Below are positions 34,302-43,785 of a DNA stretch of 64,000 nt, in pieces; position 1 is the stretch's first letter; the number at the start of each line of letters is the position of its first letter. Source of the DNA: Streptomyces shenzhenensis. Lineage in GTDB: Bacteria > Actinomycetota > Actinomycetes > Streptomycetales > Streptomycetaceae. Below the pieces are notes generated by a model that saw only the letters and a list, made by a program, of their open reading frames with translations, was not told the origin of the DNA and searched no databases. The position numbers were made by a program, and so were the translations under genes. The stretch lies in the NCBI RefSeq assembly GCF_003688995.1, contig NZ_PENI01000034.1, positions 1-64,000 on the forward strand, in the 5' to 3' direction.

Positions 34302-36305
34302 TCACCGGTCCTCCACGATGAAGCAGGCCCGTTCGTAGAGCTCGTCAAACGTGATGACTTCAACGTCCTGGATAGATCGCCTGTACTGCTCGAAGGAAGT
34401 GATCTTCTCCGGGTTCGCCGCGCCGCCGTCGGTGAACTCGCTGAGGCTTCCGATCACCAATACCTGTCGAGGGCGGGCGGTGGATACTTCGATGTCGGTC
34501 GGGGCGCCGTCATCCCGGTAGTGCCTGTGCAGTTCACCGCTGACCAGTCGTTGGGCCTTGTGGGCGGTCTTCTGTACCTGCGCCACGGCACCGACGACGT
34601 CTTTGGAGACCTGGTACACGTCTGGGAGCCGGTACGGCGTGCCGGCCAGCAGGGATGTCCGGTGGGTCTTGATCTCGCAGAACAGCAGGCTGCTGATGAA
34701 GCCCTTGGAGCGCATGACAGCGTCACTGCGCTTTCCCGCTCCCGAGAAGATATTGGCACCCGTCGTGATGCGCTCCAGCTTGCCGTCGTCAATGGGGCCA
34801 CAAGCGACGAGGGTGAGGCCATACCCGAAGATCCACGGGTTCTCCTCGAAGAAGCCCTGCCAGACTGCTTCCGGCCCGGCCACCCGGCCGCGGTCCTGCT
34901 CGAAGAACTCCGGGTCGTTCAACAGCTGTCTGAACCGTTGGAGTTGCGACTTGCGGTTGCTGATCAGCCGGATGTCCTCTTCCGTGAGGGCGCCGCCGAC
35001 AGCGGTCCTGACGGCTTCGAGGAGCGTAGTGCGGTCCTGATCGGCCAGGAGCCGAGCCAACTCGGCTTCGTCGTCGACGACTGGCCGCAAGCTGGTTCCC
35101 GAAAAGTCCAGCCCGACGCAACTCTGTAGGAAGCTGATGACCTTCCAGAAGTTCTCGTGCACATCGCTGGTGTCAACAAGCGCCTTGACGATCTGAGGGG
35201 CCTCGGTGCCGGGAATCACCTCCGTCGCCGGCGTCTTCACGGTCTTGGTCTTGTCCTTCTTCCACAGCTTGATCCTCGGCGAAAGGACCCCGTCCTTGTT
35301 GATGAGGGTGACATGGCACAGCGTCGCCACCTGCGGCCGGTCGTCGAGGAGGAATTCGGTGATCAGGCGACCTCCGCGGGTGTCGTAAAAGTAGGGAAAA
35401 CCGGTGCCGCGGATCTCAAGGTCCGAGAAGTCCTGCCGTGTGACGTCGAACTCCTGAGTCGGCAGACCGATCCGGAGACGCCGAGCGACGGGCGGATCGG
35501 CCTCGGCCGTCTGGTTCCTCCAGTCCAGCGGGACAGCCGGCAGGTGTCCTATGTCGCCTTCGACTACGAGGGACTGAACATCCCGGCGCTGGAGCCTGGT
35601 GAGTACCGGTTCCAGCCGCTGCCAGATCGCGTCACTGACCGCTCTGGTGAACGCGGGCAGCAACACTCGATCCACGGTGAGAACAGCCTCGTACGTATCG
35701 TCCGTCCATCGGTCACCGGGCATGGGGTGGTAGATGCCGCCATCACGACGCAGCGTCAGGACGGTCGCGCGGATCAGGTCGCGGGCCACCTCCTCGCCGT
35801 CGCGATCGAGCAGGCTGTAGATCTGCCCGAGCACGACGTCGAGTTTGCCGGTGTCGTCGTCGGCAAGCGGCAGGGAGACCATCGGACCCGTGGCCTGTAT
35901 GGCGAACGGTGTGAAAATCGGCCGGCCCGACAGGAACTCGAAGACGCGAAATGTCCAGCCGTCCGGCCCGAGGAGGCGGTTCAGCTTCTCGACTCGTCGG
36001 GAGGACTGGTCGGCATCAGGCTGTACCTCTGGATGAACGAGCCGTGTCAGGAAGGCGAGCAGCACCTCATCGGGGCCATCGAGGAGTTGGAAGCGTGGGT
36101 CCTCGAAGACCCAGTCGTCCGGCAAGTCCAATGGATTGTTGATCCGGTGCTGGACGATGTCGTCACGCGCCGTCGTGAACGGGAAGTCCGTCGACGCCAG
36201 CCCGTCCAGGTCGTATAGACCCTCCAGGAAGTCGATCTCGTCGAGCCGTCCCCACCAGGGGCCGCCCTCGCCGCGCAAGTAGTCAAAAATGTCGCGTCGC
36301 GTCAC
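34302..36305 (-). CDS. AbiJ_NTD3-Shedu fusion, predicted antiphage nuclease
   Basis: 667 residues from GTG at 36305, which gives MTRRDIFDYLRGEG at the start, as in AbiJ N-terminal domain 3; an ATG at 36389 adds 28 unlikely residues. Residues about 1-135 carry WWGRLDEIDFLEGLYDLDGL, FPFTTARDDIVQHRINN and WVFEDPRFQL, typical of AbiJ_NTD3. The middle (about 135-430) is unassigned. The C-terminus (about 500-640) is a Shedu/DUF4263-type PD-(D/E)XK nuclease: FFEENPWIFGYGL, then GKRSDAVMR and SLLFCEIKTHRTSLL, giving D and ExK metal ligands. Shedu proteins act against phage. No partner gene is needed in known single-gene forms. Confidence 0.8.
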   Translation of the reverse strand: MTRRDIFDYLRGEGGPWWGRLDEIDFLEGLYDLDGLASTDFPFTTARDDIVQHRINNPLDLPDDWVFEDPRFQLLDGPDEVLLAFLTRLVHPEVQPDADQSSRRVEKLNRLLGPDGWTFRVFEFLSGRPIFTPFAIQATGPMVSLPLADDDTGKLDVVLGQIYSLLDRDGEEVARDLIRATVLTLRRDGGIYHPMPGDRWTDDTYEAVLTVDRVLLPAFTRAVSDAIWQRLEPVLTRLQRRDVQSLVVEGDIGHLPAVPLDWRNQTAEADPPVARRLRIGLPTQEFDVTRQDFSDLEIRGTGFPYFYDTRGGRLITEFLLDDRPQVATLCHVTLINKDGVLSPRIKLWKKDKTKTVKTPATEVIPGTEAPQIVKALVDTSDVHENFWKVISFLQSCVGLDFSGTSLRPVVDDEAELARLLADQDRTTLLEAVRTAVGGALTEEDIRLISNRKSQLQRFRQLLNDPEFFEQDRGRVAGPEAVWQGFFEENPWIFGYGLTLVACGPIDDGKLERITTGANIFSGAGKRSDAVMRSKGFISSLLFCEIKTHRTSLLAGTPYRLPDVYQVSKDVVGAVAQVQKTAHKAQRLVSGELHRHYRDDGAPTDIEVSTARPRQVLVIGSLSEFTDGGAANPEKITSFEQYRRSIQDVEVITFDELYERACFIVEDR

Positions 36306-36854
36306 CGCCGTGATCCTCGGCGTGCTTTGCGGTGCCAACAAGGGCTCGCCTGAGTCATGCCCCCAGGATGGACGTACGTCGGCACACAAGGAGGGCTATT
36401 GGAGGCTCTCGGATCTCTTGGCTTGAGCGGGTGGCGTCGTCATCCAGGTCCCAAACGTGGCGAGGACGGTCCGCCGCGCCAATCTTCGCAGCCCCGGGAA
36501 CGCTGGCAGCGGAGACCCCACCGTGTCCGTCACGCGACTGACGCTCGGCCCGCCCAGCGTGCTGCACGCCGCGCTGATCTGGGTCAACCTGTGCCCCAGC
36601 ACGTGCCGTCCACCGGCCAACGCTGGGGCCCCTTTTCGCTGAAGAGCCACCCATTCCCACCCAGCTACAGGCAGCCTGACCAGCATCCCAATTCGCCTGA
36701 CGCCCCATCAGGGCGAGCATTAAATGAGCGTCATGAGCGCCATTTCAGCATCAAGATATCGCCCGTAACGCCCACACCGCGCATAATGTGCACGGGTAAA
36801 ACCGCAGTTCAGGAGTCCTTCGCGGCCGGTTCGAGGATGGCGACACACTGAGCC
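36306..36854. other. about 550 bases upstream of the Shedu gene, no recognised gene
   Basis: No frame on either strand shows family character or a good ribosome site. Confidence 0.4.
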
Positions 36855-36947
36855 TTTCCCAGTAATGGATCACGACATTGTGTGGTCGTTCAGATGGTTC
36901 GGTCGTATTCGAGCTGGAGCAGGATAAGGGCTGCGGCGGCGATCCGG
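36855..36947 (-). mobile_element. IS5 right-end remnant, inverted relative to the IS at 38.0-38.9 kb
   Basis: The minus strand encodes IAAAALILLQLEYDRTI then TGA, followed by TCGTGATCCATTACTGGG. This is the same transposase tail and terminal sequence as at 38,850-38,938, at roughly 85-90 percent identity by eye. Homology stops near 36,947. It faces the complete element across a 1.1-kb segment. Confidence 0.75.
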
Positions 36948-36980
36948 GTCCATGTCGATCACGGGATGCCTGTCCAGGGG

Positions 36981-37886
36981 TTACGGCGTCGTATGACCTG
37001 ACTCCGCAACGGCCCCCTCGACCTTCGGCGGCCAGTGCCGGAGCACCGCCTTCACCCCATGGGCGGCCGCGGCAATCCGGGCGCCCAGGGAAGGGCTGCT
37101 GCTGCGCTGCCGGAACGCCGTGTCCAGCTCCAGGACCACGGCGGCCAGCACCTCCAGCTGTCTCAGCTGAGTGAGGAGTTGGGCACGGGCCTGCTCGCCC
37201 CGACCGGCGGCGATCACCACGGCGCGCCACTGCAGGGTGTCCAGCTTCCGTTTCAGATCCAACTCGTCGACGAAGTCGCCGTCGCCGATCGCGCGGGAGC
37301 GTTGGGTTGCCTTGCACCCCTGCAGCACCTGAACCACCAGCTCGCCCTCCGGACTGTCCAGATCCTGCCGGGTCACGTAGCTGTGGTGCAGGCGGCGCAG
37401 CACCTCCACCTTGGAGGTCATGCCACGCACCACCGCCTTCCCCCTGCTGGACACGGCGTCGTTCCACAGCGGCGCATCCTCGAAGGTATTACCGCGCCCG
37501 TACCGGACCCGGTGCAGATGGTTCCACCGCTCGTAGGAGAGGTCCGGGTCAGTCATCACCGGGTCGTCGTCCAGGCGCCGCGTATAGTCCGGGAGATACA
37601 GTTCCACCAGCTCGTCGAGCGCCGCCCGATACTCGGAGGCCGCGCTCTTCGCCAGCGGTACGGTGTCCTGCACCTCCGGCTCGCTCCGGTGCGCCGGGGA
37701 ATCCTCGACAGCTTCCCCGTCCAGGCGCGCCAGCACGTCGCTCGTCAGCACCCGGGCCGCCGCCGACAACTCCCGCGCTCGTACCGCATCCGGATGCTCG
37801 GCCGCCGACTGCAACAGCCTCGCGGCCATCCGCCGCAACCCCCGGGTCAGCTCCTCGACCCGCGCGTCGACATCCCACTCGCTCAT
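36981..37886 (-). CDS. protein of unknown function between two IS5 ends
   Basis: 301 residues from ATG at 37886 behind AGGGGG; no membrane segment. Mostly helical by composition: SEWDVDARVEELTRGLRRMAARLLQSAAEHPDA, a middle with YERWNHLHRVRYGRGNTFEDAPLWNDAV, and a C-terminus rich in Ala/Leu (ARAQLLTQLRQLEVLAAVVLELDTAF). No motif allows a family to be named. It is bracketed by an IS5 right-end remnant and a near-complete IS5 element in inverted orientation, so it may have been carried in. Confidence 0.65.
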   Translation of the reverse strand: MSEWDVDARVEELTRGLRRMAARLLQSAAEHPDAVRARELSAAARVLTSDVLARLDGEAVEDSPAHRSEPEVQDTVPLAKSAASEYRAALDELVELYLPDYTRRLDDDPVMTDPDLSYERWNHLHRVRYGRGNTFEDAPLWNDAVSSRGKAVVRGMTSKVEVLRRLHHSYVTRQDLDSPEGELVVQVLQGCKATQRSRAIGDGDFVDELDLKRKLDTLQWRAVVIAAGRGEQARAQLLTQLRQLEVLAAVVLELDTAFRQRSSSPSLGARIAAAAHGVKAVLRHWPPKVEGAVAESGHTTP

Positions 37887-38025
37887 GCGTTCCCCCTGCG
37901 TACGACTGCCGGAAATGTGCCAGAAAGAGACACGGAATCCCATTGGGTATTTCCTGGTACCCGGTCGCCGCTCGCTGTGATCGCTGGGCTGTGCTGCGTG
38001 CCCCTGCCGTGCCCAAGTCCGACTG

Positions 38026-38938
38026 CCCCTGGTAAGAACGACCCTGCGACAGAAAGATCCGACCGAGGGGCCTCACGTGCCGACCAGTGTCACATACACC
38101 GCCGTGCTCGAGGTCCGCCAATCCACTGCCGAACATCTGGCCCGGCTGTTGCGTGACTACCGCGCCGCGACCGGCACCCGCCAGGGACGGCGCGCGCTGG
38201 GCCGCATCCGGCAGGCCGTGCTCATCCTGCGCTGGTTCCTCGACGGGACTCGCCTGAGGCAACTCGCCCGTGACAACGGCCTATCATCCTCCACCGCCTA
38301 CCGCTACCTGTACGAAGGACTGACCGTCCTGGCGGCCGGGGCGCCGGATCTGCACACCGCGCTGGAGCGGGCGAAGGCGGCGGGGCTGACCCATCTGAAC
38401 CTGGACGGCACCGTAGTCCGCACCTACCGCGTCGCGACCCCCGGCCCCAACGGCGCGGACCTGTGGTGGTCCGGGAAGGAACGCCATCACGGCGAGAACG
38501 TGCAAGTCATCTCCACCCCGGACGGCTGGCCGATCTGGGTCTCACCGGTCCGCCCGGGCCGCGAGCACGACACCACCTGCGCCCGCCACCACGGCCTGCT
38601 CGACGCCCTGAACACCCTCGCCGCCAAGCTGGGCGTGCCGACCCTGGTCGACCTCGGGTACGAGAACGCCGCAGACGGTCTCCGGCGCCCGGTCAAGAAG
38701 CCCGCCCGCGGCGAGCTGACCGAGGCCCAGCAGACCTACAACAAGGTCATCCGAGGCGTCCACTGCGTGTGCGAACGGGCCAACTCCCTACTCAAGACGA
38801 CCTTCAAAGGCGCTGCGGCGGGTCAGTCTCAACCCCAGCCGCATCACCCAGATCGCCGCCGCGGCCCTCGCCTGTTCCAGCTCGAATACGACCGAACCAT
38901 CTGAACGATCACACAACGTCATGATCCATTACCGGGAA
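38026..38938 (+). mobile_element. IS5-family insertion sequence, near complete
   Basis: About 913 bp with imperfect ends: CCCCTGGTAAG at the left (38,027) and, read inward, CCCGGTAATGG at the right. One transposase gene fills it. No target duplication is obvious. Confidence 0.65.
38077..38904 (+). pseudogene. IS5-family DDE transposase with C-terminal frameshift
   Basis: HTH_Tnp_4-type N-terminus (RQAVLILRWFLDGTRLRQLARDNGLSSSTAYRYL) and DDE_Tnp_4 core. The three acidic positions appear in HLNLDGTVVRT, GREHDTTCARHH and VCERANSLLKTTF. Past TTF an extra A in the run at 38,803-38,805 shifts the frame; the expected continuation ALRRVSLNPSRITQIAAAAL is present one frame over. A second shift restores LFQLEYDRTI. 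The protein is therefore probably inactive, although all three catalytic positions precede the damage. Confidence 0.75.
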
Positions 38939-38945
38939 AGACTCA

Positions 38946-39377
38946 CTCCACGTGGTGGGTCATCGGGAACAGGTCAGGGCCGACGCAGGCGAGGGAAGCT
39001 GAAGGTCTGGCCTCACTTTGTGGCTCACTGACCACAAGCTTTCACGGCCCTGGAGCACCAAACGAGCGTCACGACCGACCAACCCTTGTTTCGCGGGATG
39101 GACTACGGCCCGGCCGCGGGCATGGCAAAGCGCGCACCCCTCCTTCGCCACAACAGACCTCACACCGGCCTGCCGGCCGGCGTCGAACTCGACCGCTCAG
39201 GCCCACGTCCGATCCGTCTCGTCCGCACCGCCCTTCGTGGCTACCACCTTCGCAGGACCGGGGGTGAGGGATCCAGCACTCCTCGTGCCCTGCGGTAGGC
39301 AATGCCCCTCGACGGCTGCGAGCAGGCTGGCAACTGCCATGACAAGCACGCGACGGCCCACGGAGGATGTGAACGGT
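38946..39377. other. 430-base gap upstream of the cyclic-nucleotide cluster
   Basis: No gene with family character on either strand. It must hold the promoter of the following six-gene run; no clear -10/-35 pair was picked out. Confidence 0.4.
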
Positions 39378-39845
39378 ATGCGCGAGCCACGGGGTATTCC
39401 AACGGAGGTGCAGCGGCTGCACGGGCACGCTGAACGCGCCTTCGTCGAGGTGCAACGGGCGGACACGAAAGCAGCGGCCTTGTGCGGAATAGCCGGTGGA
39501 CTGCTGGCTGCGGGGGTCGCCCTGCTGTCGAATGCCGATGGCATGCCGCCCATCGGGATGTTCTCTCTGGTCCTGATGTGCCTGTTTCTGATGGTCGCGA
39601 TCGGAGCCGCACTGCTCGCACTGCGGCCCGTGGTCCCAAGGGCCGGGCTGCATGCCGAATTGATAGGCGACGCAGCCGCACGCCACCGGGTGGAGCTTGA
39701 ACGGCATGCCGAGGCCCACCGGCTCCGGGTGCTTGCCTGGCTCGCGGACAGGAAGCTGCGAACAGCCCGTCTGGCCATCGACTTTGCTCTAGCAGCGCTC
39801 CTGATGGCTGGAATGTGCCTATTGAGCAATATTCCAGTCGGTTGA
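39378..39845 (+). CDS. Pycsar-type membrane effector (DUF5706-like)
   Basis: 155 residues from ATG at 39378, 11 bases after GGAGG; ATG 39339 is an alternative adding 13 residues. An N-terminal amphipathic helix ends in VQRADTKAAALCGIAGGLLAAGVALL, the characteristic start of Pycsar-effector/DUF5706 proteins. Two membrane spans (about 34-53 and 63-85), a cytoplasmic helical loop rich in His/Arg (about 92-125) and a final span (about 132-152) follow. Family members are membrane-damaging effectors triggered by cyclic nucleotides made by a neighbouring cyclase. Here the cyclase gene lies two genes downstream on the same strand. Confidence 0.7.
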   Translation: MREPRGIPTEVQRLHGHAERAFVEVQRADTKAAALCGIAGGLLAAGVALLSNADGMPPIGMFSLVLMCLFLMVAIGAALLALRPVVPRAGLHAELIGDAAARHRVELERHAEAHRLRVLAWLADRKLRTARLAIDFALAALLMAGMCLLSNIPVG

Positions 39846-39889
39846 GACGATCACCTCAAGTGTGTCGGGGCCGCACAGCAGGGGGATGT

Positions 39890-40549
39890 GTGTATCAGCC
39901 GCATTCGATGGTGATCGGCGACGAGTTATGGGCGCGCCTGAAGGCGCTCGCACCGCAGCGCGTCAGGCCCGCTCGGAGTGTGCTACTCCGCCAGGGAGAT
40001 CCTGCAACGCACGTGATCGTGCTGGAGTCCGGATCAACGTTGATCACCCTGGCGGGGAACTGCGGGGAAAGGACTCTTCTTGCCGTGCGCGGCGCCGGCG
40101 AGCTGCTCGGAGAGCTGGCCGTACTGGACTCCCAGCCGCGCACGGCCACGGTCATCGCCGCCGAGACCTGCCAGATCCGCATCGTCCCGGCTGCCGCCTT
40201 CCTCACGTTCGTTGAGGAACATGATCTGCTCGCGCCACTGCTGCGCCATGCCATCGCCCGGGTCAGGGAGTCGGAAGCTGTCCGGCTCGAACTGGCCACC
40301 GCGTCTGTGCCACTACGCCTGGCATCGGCCCTGTCCCGGCTGGTCGAAGCCGCGTCCACCTCGGCCCCGGATCTCGCCGTGCGGCTGACACAGACAGAGT
40401 TGTCTCAGATGATCGGCGCTTCCCGTAATGCGGTGGTCAACGCCCTCAAGCCCTGGCGCGAGCAGGACTGGGTCCGCACCGCCTCCGGTGGCGGACTCCT
40501 CGTTCGCGACATCCATTCGATTCAGTCGCACGCGCGTACGCAGGCGTGA
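39890..40549 (+). CDS. CRP/FNR-family cyclic-nucleotide-binding regulator
   Basis: 219 residues from GTG at 39890 behind CAGGGGGAT; ATG 39908 is possible but lacks a ribosome site. cNMP-binding beta-roll (about 20-125) with LLRQGDPATHVIVLESGSTLIT and the phosphate-binding cassette-like GAGELLGELAVLDSQPRTATVIA, keeping Gly-Glu-Leu and Arg-Thr-Ala as in CRP. C-terminal winged helix (about 160-205) with LTQTELSQMIGASRNAVVNALKPWREQDWV. It lies 44 bases after the membrane effector gene and 102 before a nucleotide cyclase gene, so it could sense the product of that cyclase and control this run. Confidence 0.88.
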   Translation: MYQPHSMVIGDELWARLKALAPQRVRPARSVLLRQGDPATHVIVLESGSTLITLAGNCGERTLLAVRGAGELLGELAVLDSQPRTATVIAAETCQIRIVPAAAFLTFVEEHDLLAPLLRHAIARVRESEAVRLELATASVPLRLASALSRLVEAASTSAPDLAVRLTQTELSQMIGASRNAVVNALKPWREQDWVRTASGGGLLVRDIHSIQSHARTQA

Positions 40550-40651
40550 CAGGCCGCACTTGAAGCGTGCCCACTACTGGGCAGCGATGGCCGTCCCACC
40601 GGATCAGCATGGGCGCTTCCCTGACCGCCTGTGCTGAAAGGACGGTGCCCG

Positions 40652-41470
40652 ATGGATGCGCCGCTGCACGCAGAGCCCGTGGATGTGCCCGCTGAACTCG
40701 CCTTCGTGGCGATCGATATGGAGAAGTACAGCCAGATCGTCGAGGCGAAGATGGCTGCCGCCCGGTACGACGTGGACGACATCGTGGCGACCGTGCTCGC
40801 CGAATGTGCGCTGCCCAATCCGCAGGAGCTGCCCGGTGGTTACAAGGACAGCGGTGACGGGGCGATCCTGCTGTTCCCGCCCTCGGCGCTGGCGAGGCTC
40901 GTGGACCCGCTGCTCGGCCGACTCAATGCGGCGCTGGTGCGCTACGAGCGGCAGAGGCTGGCCAGCAGTCCGCTCCTGCGACTGCGCGTCAGCGTGCACG
41001 TCGGCCCCCTGTCCCTCCCCGACCACCGCGGGAATGCCATCAACGAGACCGCCCGACTGCTCGATAGTCAGGCGACCCGCCAAGCGCTGTCGGCCGCGAA
41101 GGACAGCGGTGCCTTCCTCGCGGCTGCGGTCTCCGAGGTCGTCTACCAGCGCACCGTGCACGCGGGACGTACGCCAGATCTCGGCCCGCACCACTTCCTC
41201 GATGCGGTAGCCCGCGTCAGTGACAAGCCCGGCTTCGAGCAGCCCTGCCGGATCCACGTGCCGGGCTTGACCGGACCTGCTGTACGCCCCTACCTCGCCG
41301 ACGCCGCACCATCGGCTACTGCTTCCGCCTCTGCCTCGCAACCGGGGGACGCGCAGGCAACACCGACTGTCAGCAACGGCGGCGGCACCTTCCAGTTCCA
41401 CGGTCAGGTCAGTGACTCCACTATCGCCGATCACATCGGAACTCTGCGGATCGACCGTCGCCAGCGGTGA
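40652..41470 (+). CDS. class III nucleotide cyclase, Pycsar-like
   Basis: 272 residues from ATG at 40652 behind AAAGGA; an in-frame GTG at 40631 is less likely. Cyclase domain at about 8-175: first metal Asp in AFVAIDMEKYSQI, second in YKDSGDGAILLFPP, then LRLRVSVHVGPLSLP and the glycine/Asn region GNAINETARLLDS. The C-terminal 60 residues are a Ser/Ala-rich linker plus a short motif (GGGTFQFHGQVSDSTIADHI). Standalone small cyclases with this layout next to a membrane effector define Pycsar phage defence, where the product is cCMP or cUMP. The nucleotide made here cannot be read from the sequence. Confidence 0.82.
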   Translation: MDAPLHAEPVDVPAELAFVAIDMEKYSQIVEAKMAAARYDVDDIVATVLAECALPNPQELPGGYKDSGDGAILLFPPSALARLVDPLLGRLNAALVRYERQRLASSPLLRLRVSVHVGPLSLPDHRGNAINETARLLDSQATRQALSAAKDSGAFLAAAVSEVVYQRTVHAGRTPDLGPHHFLDAVARVSDKPGFEQPCRIHVPGLTGPAVRPYLADAAPSATASASASQPGDAQATPTVSNGGGTFQFHGQVSDSTIADHIGTLRIDRRQR

Positions 41471-41523
41471 GGCGCCCAACCACCTCACCTACCGCTCTCT
41501 CACACTCCCCCTGGAGCTCCCGC

Positions 41524-43785
41524 ATGTCTGACGCCCCGTTCGACCCCGCCCGCTCCGAAACCACCGCGCCGACCAGCGTAACCGGTGATAACCAGTCCAA
41601 CGGCTCCGGCAGCTGGCTGCAGCGTCGCTGGCGTCCGGGCACCGTCAACCCCGATCACCCGGACCCGCGCTTCGACAGCCCATCCCCGTCCCCCGCTCCC
41701 CCGTCGACGAATGGTGTTCAGCCCACGCCGCACCTGCACGAAACCGGCGGTGCAGCAACACACCTCCACGGGGACGTCGACGTCGTCGCCAACGTCGTTG
41801 AAGAACTGATCCTGGAGACCCGAAAGCGGGATTTGCTGGAGGGCGTCGAGTTCAGTCGCGAGATGCTGCTCGCCCAGCCGTTCGTTCGGGGCCCACACTG
41901 GGACACGGTCTGGGAGCAGATCGTCAACCCCGTCACCGGCCGTCCTCGCCAGCCTGTGATCGTCATCGTGGCGCCCCGTTCCTACGGCTCGACCACCTTC
42001 GCTCTGAGACTGCTGGCCGAGCACACGGCTGACGACACCGCCACGGTCCAGCTGGACGCGGACTGGGACACCCCCCGTCAGGGGCGCCTGCCGCTGGAGA
42101 AGGCGCATGCGTACCAACTCGATCTCAAGCACCCGGAGAACGACCAGGTATCCGCCGAGTTCCTCAACGCCCTGTCGAAACATGCCTCCCACCTCCGCAA
42201 CTGCCGTTCCTATCTCGTGCTGACCGTCGCGCAGGGCCTGTGGACGGACCACCGTCTCAGTGATCGTGACGGCATCCAAGTCGTTCATCTGCGCGAGGCA
42301 CCCCATGCCCAGCGCGTGGTCGAGGCGCATCTGACCGCCTACGGCTACGACCAGTTGGTCACGTCACTGCGCTCCTTCCCCAAGGCCACCACGTCCTTAC
42401 GCGGACTCACAGCAGTGGCTGCCGTGCGTGCCGCGCACACCGTCGTGATGGCCTGGAAGGAACACAGCCACACCAGTTCCCAGCAGTCGCTCGTACAGGT
42501 CGACGGCGAGGGCGAAACGCAGGTCACCCTGGAAGAACGCATCATCGCGGCGCTGACCGATTGGCGCGGTGAACTCGACGGCCGGTTCGGCGAGACGAAC
42601 AGCCTGCACACCCATGACAACCCCTCGCTCACGGTGGAGGACCGTTGTCTGCTGCTGGCCCTGGCCGTGCAGCAGTCCGCACCCATGCCTGTCGTCACGC
42701 GCAGTGCAGCCGCTCTGCTGGAAGCCATCGGAGACACCCCCGATGCTCCCGGCGCAGCACCAGGAATCTCACCGGCCCTCGGTGCCCTGGCCGGACGGGG
42801 AATGCGTCGGCGCATCCAGGATGTCGGGGGCCGAGTCGGCATGCAGGACACTGTGGTCTTCGACCGGCCGGCCTACGGACGCGCAGTGCTGGAGTACGTC
42901 TGGGACAACTACGACGTCATGCGCAAACCCTTGCTGACCTGGCTCGTCACGACAGCCCAGAACTCCGATCCGGAAGACCACGCAGTGGCCGCGCTGGCCG
43001 AACTCACCGTGCGGCACGGAACGGTGGAATACCTCACCACGCTGGGCGAACTCGTCGGCAGCAGTCAGCCAAAGGTTCTCGGCGCGGTCCTGGAAAGCGC
43101 CGTGCGCAACGAACACGTCGGCCGCCTGGCGTGGGAAGCGCTTTACGGGTGGGCAGAACAGAAGAGCTACGCGCCCGCCGTGATCGCACTGTGCCGACGC
43201 ATCCTGGAGGACTCCTCCGTCGCCACATCTCTGGCCAAGCGGGCAATGGTGCGGCTGCGCCGCGTCGCGCACAAGAACACCGACGCCACCGTAGTCAGCC
43301 AAGTCCTGGCTGCCTTCGACGATCTTGTCCAACACCCCACCGTGGCCCAGCGACTGGTCGGTGAGGTCCACGGCTGGCAGCAGGGCAAGGTCTCCGCACG
43401 TAGCGGCTCACTGGCCTTCCTCGCGCTGATGGCCGTCCATCATGACGGCACGCCATGGCTCGTGTGCACGCCTCCCACGGAAATCGACGTACAGCAAGCC
43501 GTCCACGACCTGCTCTCCTCCGCGGACACCGCTGCCGAGGTCATCTCGCGTCTGACGGACTGGATCTGCTCGTGTGCCGGCGACCCCAGCGCCTACACAC
43601 AGTTGCGCGACCAACTCCTGCCAGCGCTGCGCGGCCACAACATGTTCGAGGCCGGCATGAAGCTCATGAACGAGTTGCGTGGCATCTCCACGGCTGAGGG
43701 CGTGAGCGTGGCTGACGACTTCTACAACCACCTCGTCGACAGCCGTCTGCACACGGTCTTCCCGCTCGAAGAGAACATCGCATGA
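41524..43785 (+). CDS. large STAND-like NTPase with eroded P-loop, unknown function
   Basis: 753 residues from ATG at 41524, 53 bases after the cyclase. The N-terminal 70 residues are Pro/Ser-rich and disordered. HLHGDVDVVANVVEEL (about 82-97) recalls the FHGQVSDSTIADHI motif at the cyclase C-terminus. VIVIVAPRSYGSTTFALRLL near 145 sits where a P-loop belongs but lacks the GK[ST] core. ATTSLRGLTAVAAVR follows the AAA-type core, and the last 350 residues are helical repeats (HEAT-like). It may be a sensor or scaffold that binds rather than hydrolyses nucleotide. The stop overlaps the next gene. Confidence 0.6.
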   Translation: MSDAPFDPARSETTAPTSVTGDNQSNGSGSWLQRRWRPGTVNPDHPDPRFDSPSPSPAPPSTNGVQPTPHLHETGGAATHLHGDVDVVANVVEELILETRKRDLLEGVEFSREMLLAQPFVRGPHWDTVWEQIVNPVTGRPRQPVIVIVAPRSYGSTTFALRLLAEHTADDTATVQLDADWDTPRQGRLPLEKAHAYQLDLKHPENDQVSAEFLNALSKHASHLRNCRSYLVLTVAQGLWTDHRLSDRDGIQVVHLREAPHAQRVVEAHLTAYGYDQLVTSLRSFPKATTSLRGLTAVAAVRAAHTVVMAWKEHSHTSSQQSLVQVDGEGETQVTLEERIIAALTDWRGELDGRFGETNSLHTHDNPSLTVEDRCLLLALAVQQSAPMPVVTRSAAALLEAIGDTPDAPGAAPGISPALGALAGRGMRRRIQDVGGRVGMQDTVVFDRPAYGRAVLEYVWDNYDVMRKPLLTWLVTTAQNSDPEDHAVAALAELTVRHGTVEYLTTLGELVGSSQPKVLGAVLESAVRNEHVGRLAWEALYGWAEQKSYAPAVIALCRRILEDSSVATSLAKRAMVRLRRVAHKNTDATVVSQVLAAFDDLVQHPTVAQRLVGEVHGWQQGKVSARSGSLAFLALMAVHHDGTPWLVCTPPTEIDVQQAVHDLLSSADTAAEVISRLTDWICSCAGDPSAYTQLRDQLLPALRGHNMFEAGMKLMNELRGISTAEGVSVADDFYNHLVDSRLHTVFPLEENIA

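Noticed and set aside
36751..37467. Minus-strand open frame of 238 codons
   Set aside because: Composition is that of a GC-shadow frame, and it overlaps the better supported gene at 36981-37886 and the IS5 remnant.
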